From Bromus sterilis (taxonomy: Eukaryota; Streptophyta; Magnoliopsida; Poales; Poaceae): DNA of 64,000 nt. Below the pieces are notes generated by a model. The model was not told the DNA's origin. It was given only the letters and a program-made list of their open reading frames with translations, and did no database searches. The position numbers were made by a program, and so were the translations under genes. Positions within the stretch are counted from its first letter, which is position 1, and each line of letters opens with the position of its first letter. Shown here in pieces: positions 48,760 to 58,608 of this stretch. The stretch lies in assembly GCA_950022295.1 (NCBI GenBank), contig OX465595.1, positions 65,556,770 to 65,620,769 of the forward strand. The letters run 5' to 3'.

Positions 48760-49256
48760 TGTAACAGCCCAGATTTTGCAAAAATTAAAAATTTTGTTTT
48801 CGGCGTGAATTGTTTGATTGTCTTATTTTTTTTGCGGTGTTTGCATCCCCGATTTATCGATCGGCGATTATTTTCCCCCCTCTTATCTCGTATCGGACGG
48901 AGACCGACCCTTGCCACCCTGACACTCGACCTTTGCGACATCGGGTTTCACCCGATCACCGTCGCGAAAACCCGCACGAGACCAGCCGCAACCAACGGAA
49001 CGAAAAACCCCGTTTAATAATTAGACGGGATATTTTTATAGCACGCCGGAAAGTGTTCTCGGAACGGTTCCAGCGCGAGGTGAACGCCGCCGGCTCGACG
49101 CGCTGATCGCGTAGTTCGAAGTTTTACCCGAATCGGAGGTCCTGCGGACCCCCGGCGGTCAGAAACGTAGACACCGCACGCGAGAGAGAGAAACCGGGGA
49201 TGTTTTTGCAAACTGCCAGCCACCTAGGCTATATAAAGACCACCACACTCCCACAC
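48760..49256 (+). repeat. LongF second LTR, part before Tat1
   Basis: It restarts with TGTAACAGCCCAGATTTTGC and runs 497 bp, matching 43826-44320 with about 5% differences by eye. It stops at CACAC, the TSD of Tat1. Its TATATAAA (49230-49237) lies about 20 nt from the insertion point. It continues at 58145. Confidence 0.85.
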
Positions 49257-49703
49257 TAATGAGGGGGTGACCCCACGACTCCTACGGATAGGCCTACCCG
49301 GTGTCCCTAAAGATAGAAGGCCCATGAAGACCCACCTGGACCCGGCTTGGCCCGCTAATTGACACCGACGTAGGAGTCTGCGACTCACAAGGAAAGTGCA
49401 AAGACCTGTCATACAGAGCAAGCTAGGGTTAGGAAAGCTTACCTGTAAATGTAGATGAACTCCCCGCGGCCTAGCCCAGTATATAAGGGCTAGGAGGGGC
49501 GACGCCAAAGGCATCCAATATCATCGGTAACCCTAGCCTTGAGCGCTCCAGCCTCGGCATCCACTGTAATCGCATCTCCCTCATCAATAATATCGAGCAG
49601 GAATGTGTCCTCCTGTTTGCCAACGAGCTATCGTCCAACCTGTGCCTCTCATGACTAACCCAGGGTCCCTGACCATGGGATTTGCCGGGGTTGATCCCCG
49701 TCA
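49257..49703 (+). repeat. 5' LTR of Tat1
   Basis: 447 bp with its own TATATAAG box at 49480-49487. The first bases are TAATGAGG where the 3' LTR has TGACGAGG, so the TG end has mutated. I count about 16 differences between the two LTRs (near 3.6%), about 11 of them transitions. Confidence 0.9.
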
Positions 49704-49705
49704 AT

Positions 49706-49712
49706 TGGCGCC
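49706..49712 (+). other. Primer binding site start of Tat1
   Basis: TGGCGCCGTCTATGGG begins two bases after the LTR. The first nine bases match the tRNA-Asp complement; the rest differs, so the primer tRNA is uncertain. Confidence 0.6.
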
Positions 49713-49717
49713 GTCTA

Positions 49718-50700
49718 TGGGAACGACACAGGTTGGGATCACGATCTCGGCGGTCCCGTCTTCAGCAAGCCACAACTCAAGGGCAAGGACCAGATCTATC
49801 CCACTCGAAGGATTCAAGATCACGGCGAACATCTCTGCCACCCCATCAAGATCGCTCGGGTTACAACTGTGCCAGGACCGATACTACGGTAACGGCCAAG
49901 TGCAGCGTCAGCAGCGAAGGAATCGACGACTCAGAAGAACGGCGAGAGTCCTCTACGAAGGAATTCCACTCGACGAACCGCGACGCGCAGCGGAGGACTC
50001 GCAAATCTTTCGACAACCCACCGCCGCCCGGGCACCCGCCGCACATCAAGACGATGACTAAGAGATCAAAACTAGCGATTAGCAGAACCATCGCCAAGGA
50101 AGAAGGAATCGACGACCCAAAAGGCGCGCACGGGAGATCTATGGCGAGGCCCCACTAAACGAGCCACGTCACGCAGCCGTGCAACCGACGGCCACTCCAC
50201 GACACGCCGTCGCACGAGCACCTGCCGCCAGCCAGGACAGCGACTCCGAGACACCGTTGGGCGAGTACTATGACCCAGATCGAAGGCTAGATGAATTCGC
50301 CAACCTCATCAAGAACCAAGACATGAGTTAAGGAATCGAAACCGACCCTCGCTTCTACGAACACCCGGAGGATCACGAGCAAATCTTCAGAATCTCAAGA
50401 AGGAAGAGGCACGCCGGATCTAGCAAACTCACGGTTAGAGAGCAGCTAGCAGGACCCTGCACGATCCACAGCTTCGAGGATGACTGGGGACGCGTCAGGT
50501 CAGGTCACACTTTAGGAGACTTCCACCTGTTCAACGAGCTAGCCGACGACCTCAAGAAGGAGAAGCAGAAAGAAGACAAGCGCAACCGGCGACCTGAACA
50601 ATCGCCGCCGTCAAGCCCGGAAGGACGTCACAGCCCGCTGCAAGGACAGGTGCTCATGATCCAAGAGGGAAGGGTGCCTTAAGCACAACGCGACGCCTAC
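49718..50700 (+). pseudogene. Tat1 gag (degenerate and short)
   Basis: From ATG 49718 the frame used by the downstream protease and RT can be followed, with stops at 50059, 50329 and 50680; another frame (49682-50158) is also open. Only about 1 kb separates PBS and protease, and I find no capsid core. CTIHSFEDDWGRVRSGHTL near 50460 looks like a broken zinc knuckle (the last cysteine position reads Phe), followed by a lysine- and glutamate-rich stretch. An internal deletion of gag is likely. Confidence 0.6.
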
Positions 50701-53700
50701 ACCCTGCAAGCTAGAGCAGCCGGGAGCATAAATATAGTCAAAGTCTACCAGCTACATGATGCGGACACCAGCATCACGTTCTCACAGGACGACCATCCAC
50801 CCGAAGTCCCAAGACTGGGGCACGCGCCCCTGGTGCTCGATGCACAAATCAGAGGGTACGACATGGATAGGGTCTTCATGGACGGAGGCAGCAGCATGAA
50901 TATCATCTTCGCCAGCACCCTGCAAAAGATGCTGATCCCATGATCAGTATGGAAGAAATCGAGCACCGTGTTACACGGGGTAGTCCTAGGAGAAGCAGCC
51001 ACATCCCTCGGAGTCGCCGAACTTGAAGTAGTCTTCGGCAACCGACGCAACTTCGCAAAGCACGTCCTCGAGTTCGAAGTACTCGACTGGCAATCGCAGT
51101 ATCACGCCATATTGGGACGGCCAGCATTCGTGCAGTTCATGGCGGTTCCACACTGCTCCTACCTCAAGCTCAAGATGCCAGGATCAACGGGAGTCCTCAC
51201 GATCAACGGAAGCTTCATCAAATCAGATCAATGTGACCGTGACTTTCACAAAATCTCCGACACATTCGGAGCCGAACAAGAACTCAGAGAAATAGCCATG
51301 GTGACGGACAAGAGTACCTTCCCATTGGTGAGCCGAATCGAATCTAAGGAGTACGGACGCGACTTCAGCATCGACAGCGACACAGTCACTCACCAAGTGC
51401 ACCCGACGGACCCGGACAAAACAGTCCGCGTGTACGACCACCTACCAGAGGAGCAGGCGACGACTCTCATCGCTTTCCTTTGAGATGAGTGGGAAATATT
51501 CGCCTGGTGCCCAGCCGACATGCCTGGATTACCACGCGAATTCGCGGAGCACGCCCTACGCATCAAGCAAAACACGAAGCCGGTGAAGCAAGCTCTGAGA
51601 AGATTCTCGGAGCCCAAGCGCAGAGCAATCGGAGAGGAAGTCAACCGGTTACTCGATGCCCAGTTCATCCGAGAAACGAAGAAAGCCACCTGGATAGCCA
51701 ACCCGGTGCTGGTGCCCAAGAAAGACACGAACTTGTTGCGCATGTGTGTCGACTACGGACCAGTCAACAAGCATTGCCCGAAGGACCACTTCCCCCTACC
51801 TAGAATCGATCAGATAATCGACTCGACAGCAGGGTGCGATCTACTTTCCTTTCTTGTTGCCTACTCAGGATACAACCATATCAGGATGAAGGAAGAAGAC
51901 GAAGAGCACACATCGGTCATCACCCCCTATGGCGTATTCTGCTACAGGACCATGCCCTTCGGGCTCAAGAACGCAGGCGCCACATACCAGCGAATGATGC
52001 AGGCCTTCCTGAAAGAGAAAATCGGAAGAAATGTGCAAGTCTATGTGGACGACATCGTCATCAAGACCTACAAAGCAGCCACACTACTCGACGACCTGCG
52101 CGAAACCTTCGCAGCACTCAACAAATACAGAATCAAACTCAACCCAAAGAAGTGCGCATTCGGAGTACCGACGGGGAAGCTGCTCGGCTATATGGTCTCT
52201 GCCCGAGGAATCGAGGCAAACCCTGAGAATGTCCAAGCCAACGCCCGAATGCAAGAACCAACCGACGTCAAAGGAGTACAGCAGCTCACTGGAAGACTCG
52301 CAGCCCTAAGCCACTTCATCAGCAGGCTGGGAGAACGCACGTTGCCTTTCTATCAGTTGCTCAGGAATGGATAGAAATTCGAGTGGACGGAGGAAGCCCG
52401 CCAAGCATTCGCGGACCTGAAAAAGACACTCTCGACCTCACCAATCCTGGAGGTACCCAAGGAACGAGAGAAGCTATACCTCTACGTGGCAGCACGTAAC
52501 AGTGTAGTAAGCACAGCGCTCGTTGTCGAACGCACAGAAGAAGGCAAGGTCCAGAGCATCCAGAGACCAATCTACTACCTCAGCATGCTCCTGATCAAAT
52601 CCCAGCAGCGGTACCCGCATTATCAGAAGCTACTACTGGCCGTCATCATGACCTCAAGAAAGGTGTCCCACTACTTCGACGAGCACCCTATCACAATCGT
52701 GAGCAGCGCACCACTCGCTGACATACTCAACAACCCTGGAGCGACTGGACGAGTCGCCGAGTGGAACATTGAGCTCAGACCACGGGACCTACAGTTCAAG
52801 CACCTAACAGCCATCAAAGCCCAAGTACTCCCAGATTTCCTGGTCGAGTGGCCGGAGGTTCAAACACCAGGCCCCCCAGACTTATCAAAATCATGGTCAA
52901 TGTTCTTCGATGGGTCCAAGAGACAACAAGGAGCCGGGGCAGGAGTTGTGCTCATCTCCCCTAAAGGAACAAAGCTAAAATATATCCTCCAGATCAACTT
53001 CAGTCACGCCTCCAACAACGAAGCAGAATACGAGGCACTCCTCCATGGCATGCGCATGGCCCAAACGTGCGGAGCCACTCGCCTCATAATCTACGGGGAC
53101 TCCAATCTCGTCATCCAGCAGACGATGAGAAACTGCGACGCAATAGCCGACAACATGGCGGCCTACCAGAAGCTCTACAACGCACTCAAAGGAAGTTTCG
53201 ACGGTTGCGAGCTCAACTACATCACCAGGGCCAACAACATAGAAGCTGACGAACTCGCGAACATTGGTTCGACCCGAGGACCAATAACACCCGGCGTTTT
53301 CCCTGAAAGCATCAGCTAGAGATCCATAAAGGTACAGGCAGAAGCACCTGAAGCAGTCGTGGACGGCGAGGACGCAACAGACCTGGTGCAGGTGGCAGCA
53401 GCAAGCCTATTAGAAGGCACAAGAACCAGCACACCCGACAGCACAGCTCCGACAGAGCTCGAAGGACCTGTCTGGGAAAAACCGTTCCTCCGATTCCTAA
53501 TCGAAGGTACGCTGCCGCAAGACGTGGCCGAAGCACGATGCATCAGCCGACGATCCAAGGTGTTCACGGTGATCAACAAACAGCTATACAAGCGCAGCAC
53601 CACCCCGATACTCCAAAGGTGCATCGACGAAGAGGACGGCAAAGCCCTACTGCTCCAAATCCATGAAGGCACCTGCGGGCACCATGTGAGCAGTCGAGTA

Positions 53701-54689
53701 CTCGTGTCCAAAGCATTCCAAGCCGGGTTCTATTGGCCCACAGCCATGAAAAACGCAGAGGAAATCGTGCGACGTTGTGTCGCCTGCTAGAAATTCGCCA
53801 ACAGGCCACACGCCCCCGCCTCAGAGCTCAAGACCATACCACGATCCTGGCCGTTCGCCACCTGGGGACTCGACATGGTGGGCCCACTCAAGAAATCATC
53901 AAAGGGCGGAAGGACACACCTGCTCGTCGCAGTCGACAAGTTCACTAAATGGATCGAAGCGGTGCCCATCACCAGCTCCATTCATCAAATCGATCATCTT
54001 CAGGTTCGGAGTGCCACACAACATTATCACGGACAACGGCATGAACTTCACAGCCGCAGAATTCCAGAACTTTTGCGAAGAACTGGGCATCAAAATCAAT
54101 TATGCATCAGTCGCCCACCCGCACTCCAACGCCCAAGTGGAAAAAGCAAACGGCCTTGTATGCGGGGGAATCAAGAAGCGGCTCCTCGCACCACTCGAGC
54201 AAGCCCGGCAACTGGGTAGAAGAACTCCCCGCGGTACTATGGAGCCTACGAACTACACCAAACACCGCGACCCAGTACACACCCTTATTCATGGTGTACG
54301 GGGCAGAGGCAGTACTACCACATGACCTCAAGTTCGGAGCACCTCGGGTCACCGGGTACGAAGAAGAAGAAGAAGAAGAAGAAGCATTACAAGATGACAA
54401 AGATACAGCTGGCGAAGCAAGAGATACAGCCCTGGCAAAATCAGAGGGGTACCAGGACAAGCTACGCACCTACCAAAGCAGTCGCTTGCGCACTAGAACC
54501 TTCAACAAAGGTGACCTAGTCCTACGGCTGATATAAGTGAAGGTCCATAAACTTGCCCCCCAATGGGAAGGACCATTTATAGTCTCAGAATTCACCGGAG
54601 GTGGCGCCTACAGGCTGAAGAACCCGAAGACAGACGAGGACGTGGGTAACCCATGGAACGTAGCAAACTTGCAACTGTTCTATCCATAG
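50700..54689 (+). pseudogene. Tat1 pol: protease, RT, two RNase H, integrase
   Basis: One frame from about 50700 to 53970, then two frameshifts (near 53975 and 54200). Protease: FMDGGSSMNIIF with the aspartate present. RT (51520-52370): MPFGLKNAGATYQ and YVDD (52042-52053) are intact, but the catalytic aspartate in FLDAYSGY is Val (codon 51856-51858). The first RNase H (52380-52850) has lost its acidic residues. The second (about 52885-53280) keeps FFDGS, EAEYEAL, YGDSN and EADELA. Integrase has the HHCC finger (CVAC), GLDMVGP, ITDNG and QVEKANG, and the usual C-terminus ending LQLFYP (stop 54687-54689). Premature stops: 50941, 51481, 52372, 53317, 53788, 54534. Confidence 0.9.
54361..54384 (+). 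repeat. GAA microsatellite in the Tat1 integrase C-terminal region
   Basis: (GAA)n encoding a run of glutamates just after the AEAVLP segment. It lies in the variable tail of integrase, where length change would be tolerated. Confidence 0.7.
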
Positions 54690-54771
54690 TCCCCATCGGT
54701 CAGACATGACTGGCAACTCATGTGGCCGCTCGGCTGCAATAAAATAAATGTTTCCCAAATACTGCCATCTC

Positions 54772-55245
54772 AAAGCACTCGGGGGCTCGAGCACAGACCC
54801 CCCCCGAGAGACGCTATCATCGCCTACGTGATCTTAGCCAAAGCACTCGGGGGCTTAAGCATAAAATCCCCCCGAGAGACGCTATCGCCACTCAAGCGAT
54901 CTTAACCAAAGCACTCGGGGGCTTAAGCATAAAATCCCCCCGAGAGACGCTATCGCCACTTAAGCGATCTTATCCAAAGCACTCGGGGTCTTAAGCATAA
55001 AATCCCCCCGAGAGACGCTATTGCCACTTAAGCGATCTTCACCAAAGCACTCGGGGGCTTAAGCATAAAATCCCCCCGAGAGACGCGATGATCTCTTACG
55101 CGATCTTAACCAAAGCACTCGGAGGCTTCAGCACAAAATCCCCCCGAGAGACGCTATCGACACCTACGCGAGCTCACCTTAAAAACTCGGGGGCTCAGGC
55201 ATAAGCATTCCTCGAGACACGCTACGGTCCTATTCAAAAACACCA
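54772..55245 (+). repeat. Seven-copy 68-bp tandem array, each unit a hairpin
   Basis: AAAGCACTCGGGG starts at 54772, 54840, 54908, 54976, 55044 and 55112, exactly 68 bp apart, with a degenerate seventh unit at about 55180. Each unit holds CTCGGGGG and CCCCCGAG separated by about 15 bases, able to form a hairpin, and a CGATCTTA tail. The middle units are the most alike and the edge units the most diverged, as expected for unequal exchange. It lies 80 bp after the pol stop. Confidence 0.9.
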
Positions 55246-55754
55246 AGTTAGCAATCTTCAAGTCTTCACCCGGACGACAAACAACCAAGACTTGGGGACT
55301 ACTCTAGAGTTGAACCGCGAGGAAATACGCAAAGTTTTAAGCCTACGTTTGACTCTACAACTCAAACATAGCGTCGGGGGCTACTCCCATCGGGAGGGCT
55401 GCCGCGCACCCGATAGAACACACTAGAAAGTTAAAGTCAGTGCGTCACGAGAGGAATCGAAGACATTTCACGCTATCAGATGGAGTCGAAGACATTCTGC
55501 GCTATCAGAAGGAGTCGAAGACAGTGCATCACAGGAGTCGAAAACACGGTTTATTGCCAGATCTCAACCACAGCTTGAATTCAACCATAAAGTTATAAAA
55601 GGACTCAACTACATTTGGATAGAAGGCAGATCCTGTTACAAGAGGGGATTACCCAAGGAATTAAGACTTTTACATGTGTGTCCATGAGGGGTAATCGACT
55701 CTAGTACAAGGGCATCACCACAGACAAAGGAAAAAAGGAAGCTAGCAGAGGATG
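55246..55754 (+). other. Tat1 stretch without a gene
   Basis: No supported coding region. At 55440-55560 GAGTCGAAGACA-type phrases recur with spacing of about 30-35 bp (GGAGTCGAAGACATTCTGCG, GGAGTCGAAGACAGTGCATC), a second, looser repeat. GCGTCGGGGGCTACTCCC near 55370 resembles the G-rich motif before the 3' LTR. Confidence 0.5.
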
Positions 55755-55917
55755 TCAATGACATAACAAAAGGGTGAAGCTCGACTTATTTGTCGATGCT
55801 CCACTAGCTTCTTCTCCTGCTGCACCAGCTTCTTCTCCAGCTGCAGCTACACACCTTCTTCTCCGGCTGCACAGCTTCTTCTCCGAGTTGCCGGCGAAGA
55901 TGAGGCCGCCTCCAGTT

Positions 55918-56535
55918 CTACAAGGTCGCTTGGCGCGCCCGCTTGATCGACGGCTTGACGTCGATGTCCTCTTCGGAGCTGATGGAGACGACATCACCAC
56001 CTGAGGAGTCGCCAGAAGACGGAGCTGTAGAAGATGCAGGCGTAGGACTCCTCGGCCTTGTGGAGCTGTCGCTGCTCGACTCCTGCCAGTGCGGATCCAT
56101 GCTGTTGTCGCTCGGGTCGAACGCGCGGACAGTGACAGTGCTTTCACCGTGAAAACGACAGCTGAGCATATCGCCATCTCGCAAATTCAACCGCCGAGAA
56201 AACAAACTCCAACCAGACACAAGAAAAATCAAGCGGGAGCTATCAACCTCCAAGTCAACACAAGAAGGAGATCAACAGCTCCCTTGAAGATGCAGAAGCA
56301 AGCCATCTAAGCCACGTTCAGAGACAATGGCGGAAAAAGCAGAGGGAAGAAGAACGCGATTGGCGCTCTGGACACGAACGCGTAAAATTAAATCACAGCG
56401 CCAGAATCCCTCCTCCAATGGAGAGGAGGAAGGCACTAGCGTCGTACCATGGCGACCACCACGCCATGAGCGTGGTGTACGGCCACCACGGCCACGACGA
56501 ACACGGCCATGGCCAACACCTCTCATGGGAGCCAT
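55918..56535 (-). pseudogene. Antisense B3-domain-like gene in Tat1 (one in-frame TGA)
   Basis: On the strand opposite to pol a frame starts at ATG 56535 and runs to TAG 55918-55920, about 205 codons, broken once by TGA 56272-56274. The frame is the same before and after. The N-terminus is Arg/Gly-rich (GHGRVRRGRGGR). Then comes a B3-like pattern: ANRVLLPSAFSAIV, and after the stop VSGWSLFSRRLNLRDGDMLS, CRFHG, VRAFD. In plant B3 domains these correspond to the R..LP..F strand, the GW..F...N.L..GD turn and the F.V.VFD strand. A serine-rich, acidic tail (SSEEDID) and a basic KRAR end follow. A function as a DNA-binding regulator is inference. The match is by eye. Confidence 0.6.
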
Positions 56536-56604
56536 GAGAAGAGAAGAAGGAAGAGGCAAAGAAGCAAGCTGGATAGAGGCGAAACGCTGTGGAAGAGAAA
56601 GGCT

Positions 56605-56612
56605 TATTTATA
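56605..56612 (-). promoter_or_regulatory. TATA box of the antisense B3-like gene
   Basis: On the minus strand TTCTATAAATAAGCC, 70 bp upstream of the ATG at 56535. A start site about 30 nt downstream would give a leader of about 45 nt. This is a proper core-promoter layout on the antisense strand. Confidence 0.55.
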
Positions 56613-56619
56613 GAACAAA

Positions 56620-57697
56620 AATCCCCAGCACAGACAAGCCAAGACGACAGCAGCAATTAATTCAAAGACCAAACATTGCAGACGTCTCAGATTCCAAGAC
56701 CAAGATGCTTTCCCACGGGACGCACTGTGCGTGAGACGCGTCAATTCACGCTCGTTTCCAACGCGCGTATCGGAAACTCAACCAGCGCCTGCCGCACGCC
56801 ACAGCGGATGAAGACGTGACGGTTCACTGGCAGAGCATCCCTGACAGCCATCAAACATAGGCATCGTTATCCTGACAAGCGGCGAAGAATACCAACAGAC
56901 ATCAAGAATGATTTCTTAAACACATTTTTCAAATATATTTAAACTCCCATCAGGAGCGTACCCACTCAAAACCGAGCCTCAGGTGAGCAGCCACCTAAAA
57001 GTCAGCAATGTGCTCGAGTGACCACTCGCACTCACAAGATTCTCGGGTGCTCCCTCAACCCAACACAAGACAAACATGCATTCGCCAAGATCATACAGCG
57101 CTAAGAGTCTCAGGTGCTCCCTCACCTCAAGAGCCGAAACGACATTCGAGTGACCACTCGCGAAGAACCCCTCACCGAGGCACTCGAAACAAGCTCCGCG
57201 GGTGAATACACATTCCTGCAACACGACACACTATGCCCAGATGCCACGCATGATTAGCGTGTAGGTAAGACCCCGCTGCGAAGTTCGGCCGGGCTGGGAC
57301 TTGTCGAAGAGAGATTTCACTCCCAACTTTTTCCATGCGCTGCGCATGATAGAAAAAGCCGGGCGGACGTGCCTTAGGCTATGCACATTACTGACAGCAA
57401 ATGAACACCATAAGACCTGAAGCGGCAGGACTTTTACTCGACACCTGTGTTCCAAGCTCACGTCGAGGGACGTGGGTTTGATTGGGCTACTGCGGTATTT
57501 GCCACTAGCGCAATTCACCAAAGCTCGACCAGTCGACTCCTTGGGCCCTTTCAGCTTAGCATCCCTCGAAACAGGTTTTGTCATGGCCACCAGACTGCCA
57601 GCGACCCAAGGTTGTACCGCGCATACAAACGATCGACAAATGGATGTACTCGAGTCCCTGCGCGACTCTTCGAGTCTCCCGGGCACCCGGGGGCTAC
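56620..57697 (+). other. Tat1 3' noncoding stretch and G-rich tract before the LTR
   Basis: No gene is supported. Between 57010 and 57190 TCGAGTGACCACTCGC and GGTGCTCCCTCA phrases each occur twice. CACCCGGGGGCTAC (57684-57697) directly before the 3' LTR is the likely polypurine tract, though it is not a clean purine run. Confidence 0.6.
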
Positions 57698-58144
57698 TGA
57701 CGAGGGGGTGACCCCACGACTCCTACGGACAGGCCTACCCGGTGTCCCTAAAGATAGAAGGCCCATGAAGACCCGCCTGGACCCGCCTTGGCCCGCTAAT
57801 TGACACCGACGTAGGAGTCTGCGACTCACAAGGAAAGTGCAAAGACCTGTCGTACGGAGCAAGCTAGGGTTCGGAAAGCTTACCTGTAAACGTAGATGAA
57901 CTCCCCGCGGCCTAGCCCAGTATATAAGGGCTAGGAGGGGCGATGCCAAAGGCATCCAATATCATCAGTAACCCTAGCCTTGAGCGCTCCAGCCTCGGCA
58001 TCCACTGTAATCGCATCTCCCTCATCAAAAATATCGAGCAGGAACGTGTCCTCCTGTTTGCCGACGAGCTATCGTCCAACCTGTTCCTCTCATGACTAAC
58101 CCAGGGTCCCTGACCATGGGATTTTCCGGGGTTGATCCCCGTCA
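57698..58144 (+). repeat. 3' LTR of Tat1
   Basis: 447 bp, starting TGACGAGGGGG and ending GATCCCCGTCA, with TATATAAG at 57921-57928. CACAC follows at 58145. Confidence 0.9.
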
Positions 58145-58608
58145 CACACCTTTCTAGGGTTTCCCTAGCCATAAAATTGCAGCCACCCCCCTCTACTTTG
58201 CCCCAAAAATAGCCCCATTTTCGCACCAAACCCTAACTCCAGATCTGAGATCATCCCAATGAGTTCTGGACCGTCAGATCGGCCGATCTGACGGCCAGGA
58301 GTGCGCCACGTCACCCTCCACCAACCTCCACACATCCCTCTCTCTCCTCTGCCCGTGAAGACCTCCACCGTGCCGCCGCCGTCCTTCGCCGGAAGCCGGC
58401 CGCCGCCTCGCTCTGGTCGTCGCGCTCGTGGCCCCTCTCCTCCCCTCCTTCCCTCTCCTCTCCTTCTCCCTCTCTCTAACCCCTCTCCCTCCCGTGCAGC
58501 ACAGCTCCACCGCCCGAGGACGAAGCCCCCCGGCCGGAGCTCCTCTTCGCGCCCCATAGCTCGCCGGCGGCCAAGATCCGGGGCGGGATCCGGCCGGATC
58601 CAGACGCG
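58145..58608 (+). repeat. LongF second LTR, part after Tat1
   Basis: It continues from CACACCTTTCTAGGG exactly as in the first LongF LTR at 44317-44331 and runs to CCAGACGCG, where Ath5 begins. The rest of the LTR (over 3 kb) must lie beyond Ath5. Confidence 0.87.

Larger units (their letters stand above)
49257..58144 (+). mobile_element. Tat1: full-length Tat-lineage gypsy element
   Basis: 8888 bp with two 447-bp LTRs (49257-49703 and 57698-58144) and TSD CACAC (49252-49256 and 58145-58149). The order is PBS, degenerate gag, protease, RT, RNase H, a second RNase H, integrase, a 68-bp tandem array, an antisense B3-like gene, a noncoding stretch and a G-rich tract before the 3' LTR. The second RNase H and the position of the tandem array and antisense ORF between pol and 3' LTR are hallmarks of the Tat/Ogre group. 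The element is coding-dead in its present form. Confidence 0.9.

Noticed and set aside
54772..55245. CRISPR-like array
   Set aside because: Units are contiguous 68-bp tandem repeats with no unique spacers, inside a plant retrotransposon.
55755..56177. 140-codon minus-strand ORF overlapping the B3-like gene
   Set aside because: It is in another frame and of low complexity (Ala, Arg, Ser). The B3-like landmarks are all in the other frame.
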